Under the pieces are notes generated by a model. That model made no database searches. It was given only the letters and a program-made list of their open reading frames with translations, and was not told the DNA's origin. A stretch of DNA of 64,000 nucleotides from NCBI RefSeq assembly GCF_020080835.1, contig NC_058164.1:10796142-10860141 (forward strand), written 5' to 3'. Source of the stretch: Cotesia glomerata. Taxonomy: Eukaryota > Arthropoda > Insecta > Hymenoptera > Braconidae. The translations under genes and the position numbers were made by a program. Of the stretch, positions 24,052 to 35,871 are shown in pieces. Within the stretch, counting starts at the first letter, position 1; every line of letters begins with the position of its first letter.

Positions 24052-26299
24052 TAGTCTAAGAGCCAGTGGGCGGCAGACCGAACATATTTTAGGAAAGCCT
24101 AAAATTTCCTCAGTGAGTCTGTTGTACCTACCAACCATGAAATGGGGGCTAGCTAAGCACGGTCGCGGTGGCCCCAGCTACACACAGGTGTGAAAATTTC
24201 ATGAAGTAAAAATGTATTTTGGAAAGCTGCCGTTTGGATATATTAAAATATACTATTATAGCTATCTAAAATCGAAACGGCAGACCATTATCACGGTTCT
24301 AGAGTGGTGCCAGACATTTTGAAAAATTAAAAAAAAAAATTTTTTTTAAACATATTTTAGGAAACTTGAAATTTATATATGTTATTCTTTGAAGTATCAG
24401 AAACTTATATTTCTGAAGGCAGACCAATACGTCTGTTCCTTCGACCTGGCAGACAGTAAAATCTTTCCCTCCCACGAGTATTAATCCCTCGCCTGAAGGG
24501 GAATGCCCTTATGCACTTTTAGGTCCCCGGGTTCTGATAACTGAAATTGACGTATTTTTTGCCGAGGATTACAAAAAACTAGGTTATTTTGCTCGCCGAT
24601 GGTAAATTTAATTGTTAATAACAATTCAATTGTTTAAGCCGCCATAACTCAGGAACGGCTGATTTGGCAGGGAAGTTTATTTGAAAAAAAAATGTTTAAA
24701 ATTTAAAAACCAACAAAAAATGATCTAATCAATTTTTCCATAAAATGAATACTTTTGGAGATATCGCAAAATATGACAAGTAGCAGTCGGACCTCTCTTT
24801 GCGCGCACGCATCCCACGGACTCTATCGACAAACGACAAGCAAAAAAAAAATATAAAGACGAAAAAAAATTAGAACCTCGGTCTCTATAAAAAAATGAAA
24901 GATGAACGCTATGTGAACTTTAAATAGACATATTCTAGAGTGTCAAAAAATTAATAAGAGTTTAATCACCCCATGGACACGAAGAAACAGTCCCACACAG
25001 AAAGAAAAATTTCTTGACTGGAGAACAAAATTCTTGGCTCAAGAAAATTTTCGTGTGCCTGAAGAAAGACCGAAGTTGTACAACACGTGTTAGCCGAAGT
25101 AAAAATTTTTTCTTGAAATTCTATTTTTGGTGGAAGTAATTTTTTCTTAATTTAAATTATCATAAATACTTGATACAATAAATTTTTATGTTTGGTCAAG
25201 ATTTTTAGATACTTTAGAGAAGCAGCGCCACCTACTTCAGCAAAGAAAAAAATTTTTTCACCTTGAGAAAATTTTTCTCTTGAATATTTGATACCCATTT
25301 TATATTATTTTAGGGTGCAATAGTTCATATTGAATGAAAAAAAATGATTCAATATTATTTGATCTTCCCATTTGACATGTTAATTAATAAAAATATTAAT
25401 GAAAACTTACTATCGAGATATTTAATTTTTTGGAGCAAGAGAGAAATTTTCTCAAGACAAGAAAATTTACTTATATCAAGAATTACATTTTTTGGAGCAA
25501 GAGGCAGAATTTTCTCAAAACAAGAAGATTTTCTTGACTTAAATAATTTTTTTTGGATCAAGATACGTATTTCTTAAAGCAAGAGAATTAATTTTGTTGA
25601 AATAAGTGAAATTTCTTGTGTCAAAAAAAAATTTTTTTTTTCGATCAAGAAAATAATTAGGAAGAAAAATATTTTCTTGGCTCAAGTGAACCTTTTTTTT
25701 TTGTGCATAACCGGAGATTTTCAGCTAATTTTACAGAATTTTGACTTATAAAAATTCATTCCTCGATGTCCATTAGAAATTAAGAAAAAAAAACTCAAGG
25801 AAATTATAGAGAACACTCTAGAAAAGATTTCCAGACCCATAATCAACCGATCCACCCCATGGACACGAAGAATCAGCCCCATAAGTTGCGATTTTCAGCT
25901 CATTTAACAGAATTTAATCATTTCAAAATTCATTTATTAGTGTAATCTATGTTTTTTTTTTCTTAATTTCCAGTGGACACCAATAAATGAATTTTGAAAT
26001 GATTAAATTCTGTCAAAGTTTCCTAAAATATGTTTAAAAAAATTTTTTTTTTTTGAATTTTTCAAAATGCCGTTTCGATTTTAGATAGCTATAATAGTAT
26101 ATTTTAACATATCCAAACGGCAGCTTTCCTAAAATACATTTTTACTTCATGAAATTTTCACACCTGTGTGTAGCTGGGGCCACCGCGACCGCGCTTAGCT
26201 AGCCCCCATTTCATGTTTGGTAGGTACAACAGACTCACTGAGGAAATTTTAGGCTTTCCTAAAATATGTTCGGTCTGCCGCCCAGTGGCTCTTAGACTA
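24052..26299. mobile_element. Foldback element with TAGTCTAAGAGCC ends
   Basis: Left arm 24052-24370 and right arm 26010-26299 are nearly perfect inverted repeats. They include TAGTCTAAGAGCC at the tip, GGCAGACCGAACATATTTTA, and GGTCGCGGTGGCCCCAGC. TA flanks the outer GTCTAAG. The interior has an imperfect direct duplication containing CCCCATGGACACGAAGAA (about 24968 and 25856). One copy is split by the MITE at 24996-25705. No transposase is visible. Confidence 0.8.
24996..25705. mobile_element. CA-flanked MITE, CAAGAAATTTTCTT-rich
   Basis: The left end CACAGAAAGAAAAATTTCTTG and the right end (TTTTTTTTTTGTG) are inverted. CA lies on both sides. The interior is filled with TTTCTTG/CAAGAAAA motifs in both orientations, like 140-1035 and 35352-35808. 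Comparison with the uninterrupted duplicate at 25856 shows the pre-insertion sequence. Confidence 0.65.
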
Positions 26300-29200
26300 A
26301 TACGTTAGATGGTTAAATTTTTGGAGTATCTGGTTTATAAAGATTCATATTCAATATCACAAACGTATTGATGTTAATATTTTTATAAAAAATCTGAAAT
26401 TCTATCAATCTTTTGGTTTTTGATTTCATTAATACTATAGTATCTGAAAAAAATAAAAATATAAATAAGTCTGATAAGCAGTGGATCCCGTAATTTGATA
26501 ATTGGAATTCCTGCTATCTTTCAGCACTAAAACGTGAAAAACGTGATATTAAAGCTTTTTGCTATCTTCGTCGTTAAAAAATAGACTTTTTCGTGTTTAA
26601 AAAATTAAAAAAAGTTATTGAAATAATATCTATTATATTTTACACAAGTATGTTTTGCACTATAGAAAAAATATAGATGTTCTATGAAAGATTTTTTACA
26701 TTCATGAATATTAATTATGCTTTTAGTCTTATTTTGAGGTAATTAACTTCATAAATAATATTTTAAATAATATATGATGATTTTCTCTTTAAATTAATAT
26801 TTTATATGGTATTGTAGTGCCGCTTATCTTATCTATCACCTTTACATAATGCAACAAGTTGTTTTTTAACTTTCCCTTACGATAAAATTAATAATTTATT
26901 TCCAAAATTTAGAAGCTATTGATTTATGAAAACCGAGTTTCATCAGATTTGTGATAGGTTCGAACACACAACTTTTTGCTATCAATTCATTACGCTGTTC
27001 ACTTTGATCCAAGTTACACATCACGCTAACGAATGTTAAGAGTATAAACTAAGTCAGTACTGCTTGTGATCAAACATTTTGAGTTCGACGAGAAATTAGC
27101 AATAAAATTTAATTAAAAGTTTACAAAATATTTAAGAAAAGTAGTGATTTTAAGAACTTTTTTAACGATGCATTAGACGCTTCACCAAAATCAGACATTT
27201 TAAAAATAGTTTATGAAGATCTCAAAATATAAATAAAAACATAATTTTTTAAAGCCAACTTAAAAATATCAATTAAGATATTGTTTAACAAACTTTTAAT
27301 TTTATCAATTCGAAATTGAATAAGTATAGAATAAATTTTTGAAGTTGATTCGTTGGAAATATTTAAACTGGTAAAAAATTGAATTAGCTAGACAGACACA
27401 TGTATATAGATAGACTTATATTATATAGGATTTCAGTTAGAATTAAGTGGAAACTAAATCCGGAGTAGTAACTCTCGACCAAATCGATCTGGATAAGCTT
27501 TACGTAGTAAGGTAAATGCTATTTTATCCGATTGAATTTACTCTAGTGTATGCTCAATCAAAATTAATTCGCAAACTCATCGTGAATTTATCAATTAAGT
27601 TAAACTGTTGATGAATTTTAGGTTTCAATTTTTTTTTTTTAATCTTAATAACAAGACAAAAAAATCACGCCTGTAGGTTATGCAATTTTGTAAATAGAAT
27701 GTGTACCAATGGTTTTATAGTTTGTATACACACTACGGAAGATGCGCATGCGTGCAACTCATACCAAATCCATCTCTCAATGCAAAATACAATCCAGTTT
27801 GGCTTGGGTTCTGTTGTTTGCATCCTGATTGAGGTATTGTGTGGGAATAAATTGACATTTCAATAGTATAGTTCCAGCTTTTGTACTAGGGCACGTTTCT
27901 CTTGGCCAGTGTACTCCTTTCGGGTCAGTTGAGGTTTAGATCATTCATACACAGATTATCAAAAATGAGAATAAGAAATTTTTTTTAAATTATGATGACT
28001 ATTTTTAATTTGAATGGTAATTATTTTTAAGTCGGGTACACAATATCTGAACTCATAAAAATTATTCATAGGAATTTTTTTTTTAACTTTCAAAGCTTAT
28101 CAAAAACAGAATAATTAAAAAATAAAAGTTATTTTAGTCAATTTTTTGAACAGAGAAAAGTGTTTGAAGATATAGTTAAAAAATACAAAATTGGCACTTT
28201 CGAAATATTTTTTTCACATGTCGAATATAATAACAAATAAAATTAAAAAAAAAAACTAGAAATCACAAAACTTATCTCGGCATATTTTTTAAACGATTTT
28301 CAGAAGAGAAAAAATTTTTGTTAATATCAAAACCTGTAAAATTAATTCAAAAATATTTTTCTAACTATATTATTAATTGATATCGTAAATTTGAAATTGA
28401 AAAAAAAAAAATATTTTAATAAATGTCTATTTTTCGATATCGATGTTCTTATTAGCAAATTGTCAAACTCTATTTCAATCAAATTATCAATTTAAGCGAA
28501 AAAAACAGTAAATAAAAAATTGTTTTTTTTATCTGATAATCAATTTAATATTTATTACATGCATAAATATTTTTATTTAAGTTTTTCAGATGATATGTAT
28601 GCAAAATATTACCATGAAAATAAAAATGTGAAGTTAGTTCAAAATTCTAATTAAATCGTTGATATCTTGTTGTTTAAAATAGAGTGAACCCCATTTTTGA
28701 ATACTTATCATTCAAATTCGAAAAGTCATGACTTAGAACTCAATAAGAGTACCAATGTAAATATGTTGACAGTATCTTAAGAATCTCTTTTCAAATCCAA
28801 TAGAAATACCAAGTGACCTCAGAAGAATCGAAAATATGGGAAAAGGTGCACATATAGTCCCATACGTATGGACGTAAACTCATTGTTTTGCTCTGTCTGA
28901 TACCATATAAGACTTTTTCTTTTTCTCATTCTTCATTTTATTCGTTCTACTCAGTAATGCCGTACACGTCGAGATATCCCTAGAGTATTATACCTAAAGG
29001 CCTGGATACATAATCGATACTGTCTCTACCAAGACTCTAACATGACTGTGTTATGTTTATACCTATAGAAATAGTAAAATTGCGGCCTCGAATAAAACCT
29101 TATAACTTATAAGAAATTCAAACAAAGCCAAATGACATGAGGAGTAAGATAACATGGAATATTTTTTTCTTCGAATTCTGAATCTGTAATTTCGTTCAAT

Positions 29201-30260
29201 ATTTTTAGTTTATTTGAATACTAGACTACTATTTAAATAAGTCGATAATATTTGTTTGCAATTTAAAAATATGAGTGTTTATTTTTGACAGTGTTCTGTG
29301 TCGATAGTTATCTACGAGGACGAGTGGGTGATACATAAAATTTAACGAAGAAGGTTCAAACCGTGACGAAATCCTTACAATGATATGATGACGTACTCGA
29401 AAGCATAATTGAATTGCTATTGTGGTTGAAGCATTTATATTATTATTACCTTCTTTCTGGTTCGAGGGCGGCGATACACCCCCGCGTGTGCGAGCAGGGC
29501 AAACGTGCAAGAAGTTAAGTTTATTCTTATGCTATATTCTGTATAGTAGGCTTGACTCACACTGTGTTATATTCAAGATGTTGGATGTGATAACGAACTA
29601 ATATGGGTTACCGCGCAATCTGCATAATAATGCCGAGTGTTATTGGCTCGAGGATTTCTCACTTCAACTGCATACAGATTCAAAATTACTCCACATGAGA
29701 TTCGTACCTCTCTCTCTCCTTAAAATACGCAATAACGGTACCAAGGAAATTATAAGCGTCTATTTTTAATTTAGAATTTAAAACTTTTCTGCGTGTGATT
29801 AATTAGTTTAATTAGTCGAAAAATTTACTAATTATCCATACGTGGGGCATCCTAGACCAAATCACCGAGTTTCTTACGTAACTCTTTTTAATTTTACTAT
29901 TTTTTTAATATGTATTAGAACATACTAATAGCAACTTCTATACCAAGTTTAACACTTCTATCACAACAAACCGTTATTGAATTATTAATTTTTTCAATTT
30001 TCAGATGAAAAATTTTTATTTTTGAAAGTAATTTCAGAAAAAAATGAAAAATTAATTGAAATGATAATCGTTCGGTTATTAACGTTGAAACCTCAGAATC
30101 AACAATTTCTAAAAAAATGATTGCTTATTAGAATTAAATGATATTAAAAAAAAAAAAAAAAAAAAAAAGATTCAAATCAAAAAGAGTCTCGTTAAAAATT
30201 TTGTGATTAAGTTTAGAATGCTCCACATCCAGTTTGATGAAAAAAGTAATTGAACATCAA
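26300..30260. other. 4 kb without recognised genes or elements
   Basis: The longest stretch of the window with no clear repeat border. Open frames are short and without recognisable domains (for example 29229-29510 on the minus strand). Slightly less AT-rich patches occur near 27700-27950 and 29400-29720. They might hold regulatory or exon sequence, but nothing supports a specific call. Confidence 0.4.
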
Positions 30261-30262
30261 TA

Positions 30263-31642
30263 CACGGAAAAAATGAAACATACAACTGATTACTGTGCTA
30301 CACAAGAATGAGCGATAAGTATATAAAAAAAGTTCTTAGCACATTACTAGATCATGTGATAATAAGAATGAGTCGTTTTTACATATGACTGAGTATTGTT
30401 CAGCACAGTAACCATTCCTATGTTGCACATTACACTGAAAACACGAGTGATTCTCATGTTCACAGTCGCTGTTAGCTTTTAGGACAATACAGATTCCCGT
30501 GAGCAGAAGAACCCTTACTATATAAAATAAGTATGAGTACTGCGCAACCAGTCACCTGAAAAACGTTTCTCATTCTCGTGCAGCACAGTAACCATTCCTG
30601 TGCTAAATGATAACTGTTGCTGTGGATCACATTGTAATAATAGTAAAAAAAAACGAAACTTATTTCATTTGTAAATATTTGTAATATTAACTCATATTTT
30701 TATAATTATATTTAGTATGGTTTACAAATAGAAATCATAATATAATAAAATTAATTTATTATTATAAATAATAATAATTCTTTAATTTTTTTTAAATATA
30801 TTAAGATTTAATACGGTTGTATGTTTCTGAATTGTCATCAGTGACTTAAAAAAAAATAAATAAATAAAATTTATTTCGAATTCTGCATATGATGGATTAA
30901 ATAGACCAGATAAAAAGTGTATTAACTGATGTCAATTTTTAAACCGAAATTTCAAAAATAGAAATTTCACAGTTGTATTATTTCTATTTTTAGCAATCGA
31001 AAATAACTTTTCAATTTTTGTGGAAAAGAAAACAAATATTTATCAATAACGTTCTTAAATTTGATATATATATATATATATATATATTCTTATGGAATTA
31101 ATCATTTAAAATTCTAGTACATCTTTATATATACATTTTTCACAATAGTACAATACAATAAGTTAAATTAATAGAACGAATATAAATAAATAAACAAAAA
31201 ATAGTTACATATTTAAACTTTTTTTAATTTTAAGGTTAGAATAAGCGGCAATTTATTTAGTTGGCTGTAGCTAGTCGTGTGATCCACAGCAACAGTTCTC
31301 ATTTAGCACAGGAATGGTTACTGTGCTGCACGAGAATGAGAAACGTTTTTCAGATGACTGGTTGCGCAGTACTCATACTTATTTTATATAGTAAGGGTTC
31401 TTCTGCTCACGGGAATCTGTATTGTCCTAAAAGCTAACAGCGACTGTGAACATGAGAATCACTCGTGTTTTCAGTGTAATGTGCAACATAGGAATGGTTA
31501 CTGTGCTGAACAATACTCAGTCATATGTAAAAACGACTCATTCTTATTATCACATGATCTAGTAATGTGCTAAGAACTTTTTTATATACTTCTCGCTCAT
31601 TCTTGTGTAGCACAGTAACCAGTCGTGTTTCATTCTTCCGTG
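30263..31642. mobile_element. TA-flanked palindromic element, ~370 bp arms
   Basis: Arms 30263-30640 and 31270-31642 are near-perfect inverted repeats, ending CACGGAA and its complement, with TA on each side (30261-30262, 31643-31644). CAGCACAGTAACCATTCCT recurs within each arm. The central ~630 bp is AT-rich with a (TA)n run at about 31066-31087. Non-coding. Confidence 0.85.
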
Positions 31643-32240
31643 TAGCTGTTTTTTTTTTGTTCATTTGAGAAAGCTCTAATTTAAAATAAGCTTTACATAA
31701 TTTAAATACATCTTTGGTTCAGTGATTCTATTGTAATAACTTAATTGCTAAAATCATTGAAATTTATCTCAAAGCAAAATCAAAATCATTTCAATTTCAA
31801 TTGTGGTGAAACTTTTAAGGTCAAGCTCTAAAATTCAATTTTCAACGGTTCTACTCAATTACTCTTATTGATTCAATCTTAATGGAATTCATCTATTCTG
31901 TAAGCGGGTGTATAACACCTGACCTTAAAACGAATCCCGCTGACATGAGTATTTTCGTGCTTTCCCACAATTTATAAGACAAAACAATAGAGAGTACTTT
32001 AGTATCACTGAATTTTTCCGTTTTTTGTCTGCAACTATTCTTAGTGTTTTATACTACAAATTAAAAATGGGCAGTAGTGAATGAATTTTCAGAAACTTGA
32101 TTTTTCTAATTACTTTCTGGAGAAATTTTAAAATGAATTATTATAAAGTATTCACAAAGTATTAGTCATTTCGAAGCTGTTGCTATTTGATTTTGAAAAA
32201 CATGGTAAAACTCGCTGAATTCTGTGGGTTCATATAAGAA

Positions 32241-32395
32241 GGTTAAATATAGTGAGAATTCTGTCAAATATAGGGTGCGTCTACTGTAGATACTATACTC
32301 ACAATACGATGTTTTTTCTCTGGATAGACATGAGTAGGGAGGCTACGAAGTACCCTACAAAGAGGAGGCCCGGAATTTAAAAAACACTGTATAAC
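32241..32395 (-). repeat. pogo/Tigger-like repeat fragment, copy 2
   Basis: Inverted relative of 1145-1305. On the minus strand it reads GTTATACAGTGTTTT...GAGTATAGTATCTAC...GTAGACGCACC...ATATTTGAC. It directly abuts the MITE starting at 32395. Confidence 0.55.
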
Positions 32396-32632
32396 ACTGA
32401 AAAAAAAATTTTTTTCCTCCTAGAATACTAAATTTTTTACTCGAGTTTTCTTGATTTAAAAAAACTGGTATTCTTAACCTTAAAATACCACGCTTTATTA
32501 TAAGGCTAGTTTTTTGACAGTGAGAAAACGGTATTCATATAGTTAAAAAACTTTCATATTTTAATCATAAGAATACCAGTTTTTTAACCATAAGGAAACA
32601 TTTCCTAGGTAGAAAAAAACTTTTTTTCAGTG
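32395..32632. mobile_element. 238 bp MITE with CACTGAAAAAAAA ends
   Basis: Ends CACTGAAAAAAAAATTTTTT and AAAACTTTTTTTCAGTG are inverted. The next inner blocks TCCTAG/CTAGG also pair. AATACCAGTTTTTT-like motifs recur inside. AA flanks both ends. Confidence 0.6.
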
Positions 32633-32741
32633 AATGTATTCTATTTCTTTCAATCGCACGTTAAATCCTACACTGTAAAAAATTTTGGTGTAAAGTTGGA
32701 CCCAGGCACTTTTACACCACCGTGTAAGTGTGAAATGTCGG

Positions 32742-33421
32742 TGTTAGGAGATGTTGAGGTGGTTACGAGGTGGTAAATGAAGCAGCGCGGTTAATTTAAA
32801 CTGAGATTTATTTTAAATCTTATTACAAATTATGAATACTGGAATAAATCTTAAACCAAAGTTGCACTGAATATAGGCTCGTGGCAGTAAGTGACAGCCG
32901 TCGTGAGAGAGTTTCGTCGGATGCGTGACCCTTCGTTGAGAACCTTCTGGTGTAAACTTAGAAGGCGCGGGGTCCCTTAGAAATGCTCTTCTAAGCAAGA
33001 TGATGCCCTATTTTCTTTGAGCGAACTCGACTTGCACCAGGAGGTATACTTAAAATAACGGCTGCGAGAAGAGCCTTTTACTTGAAAGTTTTCTTACTGA
33101 TGTGTAAGGTTAGACTTCTTATTTTGGATGTTAACTGTTTAATTGCACAATAAAAACTGAAGCGGTGGCACTTGGCGCCTGTATTTATACTAAAGCCGGG
33201 AGGCCCAGAACGTTCTGGTAAGCATGCGCAGAAATCGATTTCTAGAACGATGCCTGATACTTTTCTAGAGAGAGATCGATTTCTCGAAAATTACTAGATA
33301 GAAAGCACTTCGAGTCTTTAGGCGGGAATTTGAATTAAAATTATCCTAGAGATGGCGCCATTACTAAACTTATTAGAAAAGGAGACTAAAGATGTCGCCG
33401 CTACTTGATAAATCTCAAACA
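32742..33421. mobile_element. Solo LTR, 680 bp, flanked by GTCGG
   Basis: Starts TGTTAGGAGATG and ends CTCAAACA (TGTT...AACA). It is flanked by 5 bp GTCGG at 32737-32741 and 33422-33426. It is clearly less AT-rich than its host MITE. Read on the plus strand, AATAAA-like and TATTTATACTA motifs occur near 33150-33190, which may be promoter or poly-A signals. No internal region remains. It is not evidently the same family as the LTR at 273-955. Confidence 0.8.
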
Positions 33422-33535
33422 GTCGGTGTAAAATTTCTTCCGTGTGAAATTTTGACTCGTATAAATTTAACACAGTGTAATTTACTGTTTTACACTATTT
33501 CGTGTTATTATTTATAACTTTAAATATTTAATAAT

Positions 33536-33607
33536 TATTACTAGCGACCTTGCAGTCTCTATGACACTGCCGTGACTTGTGAACTATCAATAAATAAAAT
33601 TTTGCTT
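33536..33607 (+). repeat. Block shared with 42473-42534 (inverted)
   Basis: GCGACCTTGCAGTC...CACTGCCGTGACTTGTGAACT recurs inverted at about 42473-42534. It indicates a dispersed repeat whose borders are not resolved. Confidence 0.55.
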
Positions 33608-33608
33608 T

Positions 33609-33647
33609 CAAGACCTTTCATTTGAGTACCCACATCAATTTTTCATA

Positions 33648-33691
<44 letters not shown>

Positions 33692-33730
33692 CAAAATGCA
33701 TGTGGGTACTCAAATAAAAAGTCTTGATGA
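33609..33730. repeat. Palindrome around a (TA)n run
   Basis: AAGACCTTTCATTTGAGTAC on the left pairs with GTACTCAAATAAAAAGTCTT on the right. The stem extends through CCCACAT/ATGTGGG and is closed by a (TA)n run. Confidence 0.65.
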
Positions 33731-34229
33731 GTGTAACATCGGGATGAGCTTATATCTTTAAAAATATATATAAAAATATATTTAACACTATAAACAATCA
33801 CATTTTTTTCAATAGACTCTAATATTGAATCCACTGTATAATTAGATAAATTTTTAACAACTTGAATATTATTAAGATTATTAAGATTAACATTCTTGTT
33901 GCAGATTTTCCAATGATATTAAGATTTACGTTGGAATGATTTTACTCCGTAAAATAGCGTAATATAAAAAAAAACATACTTTTAAAGATTTATTTCTACA
34001 TGTTTATATTTATAATCTAATATCGTACAAGTCTGAAACTAAACAATCAAATTAATTAAAGAGAAATTTTCAGGAAATACATTTACACGCTGGGTGGTGT
34101 AAAATTTAGGATTCACACCGTTCAAATTCAACACTACACTTAGTGTGATTTTCACACCGTCCCTGTTAAAAATTTTAACACCGAATCATTTACACCACAC
34201 CGAGTCCAAAAAATTTTTTACAGTGTATA

Positions 34230-34820
34230 AATGTATTCGTTTGTTTCTTTTTTTAATACTTTTTCTTCGTTTCATCGAGTTTCAAATCATAACACAACTA
34301 ACGAAGTTTCACTTCAAAATCCATTGATCAGGTTATTTTTATTTTTAATTAATTTTCTTCATCGTGTTTTTAACGTGATTTACGTCTTATATCTTACTCA
34401 ATACTGAGCTGCGACAGGACGAATATAAGGACTAAAATAATTTTTCAGTGTTTGCTGGGATTTAAATCCACGTTTGACCAGAATGAGGGACGAGAAGTTT
34501 TAAATCTGGCCCTCAAACTGCTCGGCTATCATTCCTGGTTGTATTATTATTCAGTTATTAGCAATGAAAAATGAAATTCAACTTGTCTTTCATATGTTTA
34601 GGTCATACACTAAAAAAAAAATTTTATTTTGAATTTGTAAGTCAGCTTTAGTATAAATATTTTCGAGTAAGTTGAAAATATCATTTATAACAATTTGAAC
34701 GCTGCCATATTTAGTTCGATTCCGAGGATAAATTAGTTAGTTTGTAGACACTAGGTCAGTATTATACGATCTAATTATTAATTTAAATCGAGTTGGACGG
34801 TACTTCGCAAATATTTATCA
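34230..34820. other. Spacer without recognised features
   Basis: AT-rich, with only short open frames and no border motifs apart from a lone CACTAAAAAAAAAATTTT half-end near 34610. Confidence 0.35.
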
Positions 34821-34825
34821 ATCAC

Positions 34826-35267
34826 CCCGCATGGAAAAATATATATGCGAAAAATATATGCAAATATATATTTTCACATATATTTTTTTTGCGCTAATTA
34901 TATGTCCGCATATATGTTCACATATATGCGTAGATATATGTTCACATATATGCGTGCATATATGTTCACATGTATGTGCGCATACAAATGTCTAGAGATA
35001 CACAGAAAAAAATTTAACTTGAATTAAGAAAATAATTTTGAAAAATTTAACTTTCTTGATTTGAGTAAAAAAATTTTCAAACTTAGAAATTTTTTTTTCA
35101 GTGTATGCTTACATATATGTCTACATATATGTAAGCATGTATCTCTGCATATATGTCAGCATCTATGTGAAAAATATATGTTGACATATTTTTTTTGCGT
35201 AAATATATGCGGCATATATATTATATATGCGACATATATTTTTGACATATATATTTCTCCATGCGGG
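34826..35267 (+). mobile_element. 442 bp CCCGCATGG element, copy 1
   Basis: Ends CCCGCATGGAAAAATATATA and its complement (reading CCATGCGGG at the right). The interior is made of CATATATG/GTTCACATATATGC units. It carries a nested ~105 bp MITE-like piece (about 35000-35104, CACAGAAAAAAATTTAAC...TTTTTTTTTCAGTG). The copy at 53251-53692 has the same length, same nested piece and opposite orientation. No target duplication was seen. Confidence 0.75.
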
Positions 35268-35351
35268 ATTGTGCTAGCAATCATATTCCAACGTTGACTG
35301 AGTTCAAAATGCAATGACAAGAACAACAATAACTATCTTATAAACACTATA

Positions 35352-35808
35352 CACTGATAGAAAATTTATTTTGACTCAAGAGATATTTTCTTGATCTAAG
35401 AATTTATTTTGGAAGACAAATGATTATTTTGCTTTAAGAATTTCTTGTCTTGATTTAGATTTTTTTGGCTTAAGAGCTATATTATCTTCAATCGATACAT
35501 TTAAGTTCTTCAATCAAAATAATATTATTGTTTAAAAAACTTAAAATAATTCATCAAAGTATATTTCAAAAACTAAATAGTCTTTAATTGTTATACCAAA
35601 AAAAAATTATTTTTTGGAAATAAGTAAATTAATGACTCAAAAAAAAAGCCATTTTTAACACAAGTCGGTAACATCTTGAATCAATGTTATCGCCTATCTT
35701 GAACCAAGAGACAAAAATTCTTGAAAGAAATATATCTATATCTAGTTTCAAGAGTTAAAGTTTTGAAGAAAAAAAGTTTCTTAAATCAAGATTTTTTTTC
35801 AATCAGTG
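35352..35808. mobile_element. TA-flanked MITE, CAAGAA-type
   Basis: 457 bp with ends CACTGATAGAAAATTT and TTTTTTTTCAATCAGTG. TA lies on both sides. The interior has many TTCTTGA/TCAAGAA motifs, as at 24996-25705. Confidence 0.65.
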
Positions 35809-35871
35809 TAATAAACTCTATTTAACATAGACAATTAAGAATATGAAACAAGTTAAAAACACGGAAAAAAA

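Larger units (their letters stand above)
32671..34225. mobile_element. TA-flanked element with CACTGTAAAAAATTTT ends
   Basis: TIRs CACTGTAAAAAATTTTGG and its complement, plus inner TTTACACC motifs repeated near both ends. TA on each side (32669-32670, 34226-34227). The element is 1555 bp, of which 680 bp is a solo LTR inserted near the left end. A 33609-33730 palindrome around (TA)n lies in the interior. Non-coding. Confidence 0.75.

Noticed and set aside
29229..29510. 93-codon minus-strand frame as a host exon
   Set aside because: No domain, no codon pattern and no splice context could be supported.
34845..35297. Open frames of 60-90 codons repeated at 53239-53772
   Set aside because: They lie in the 442 bp element and translate its CATATATG repeats. 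The Y/M/C-rich composition is not protein-like.
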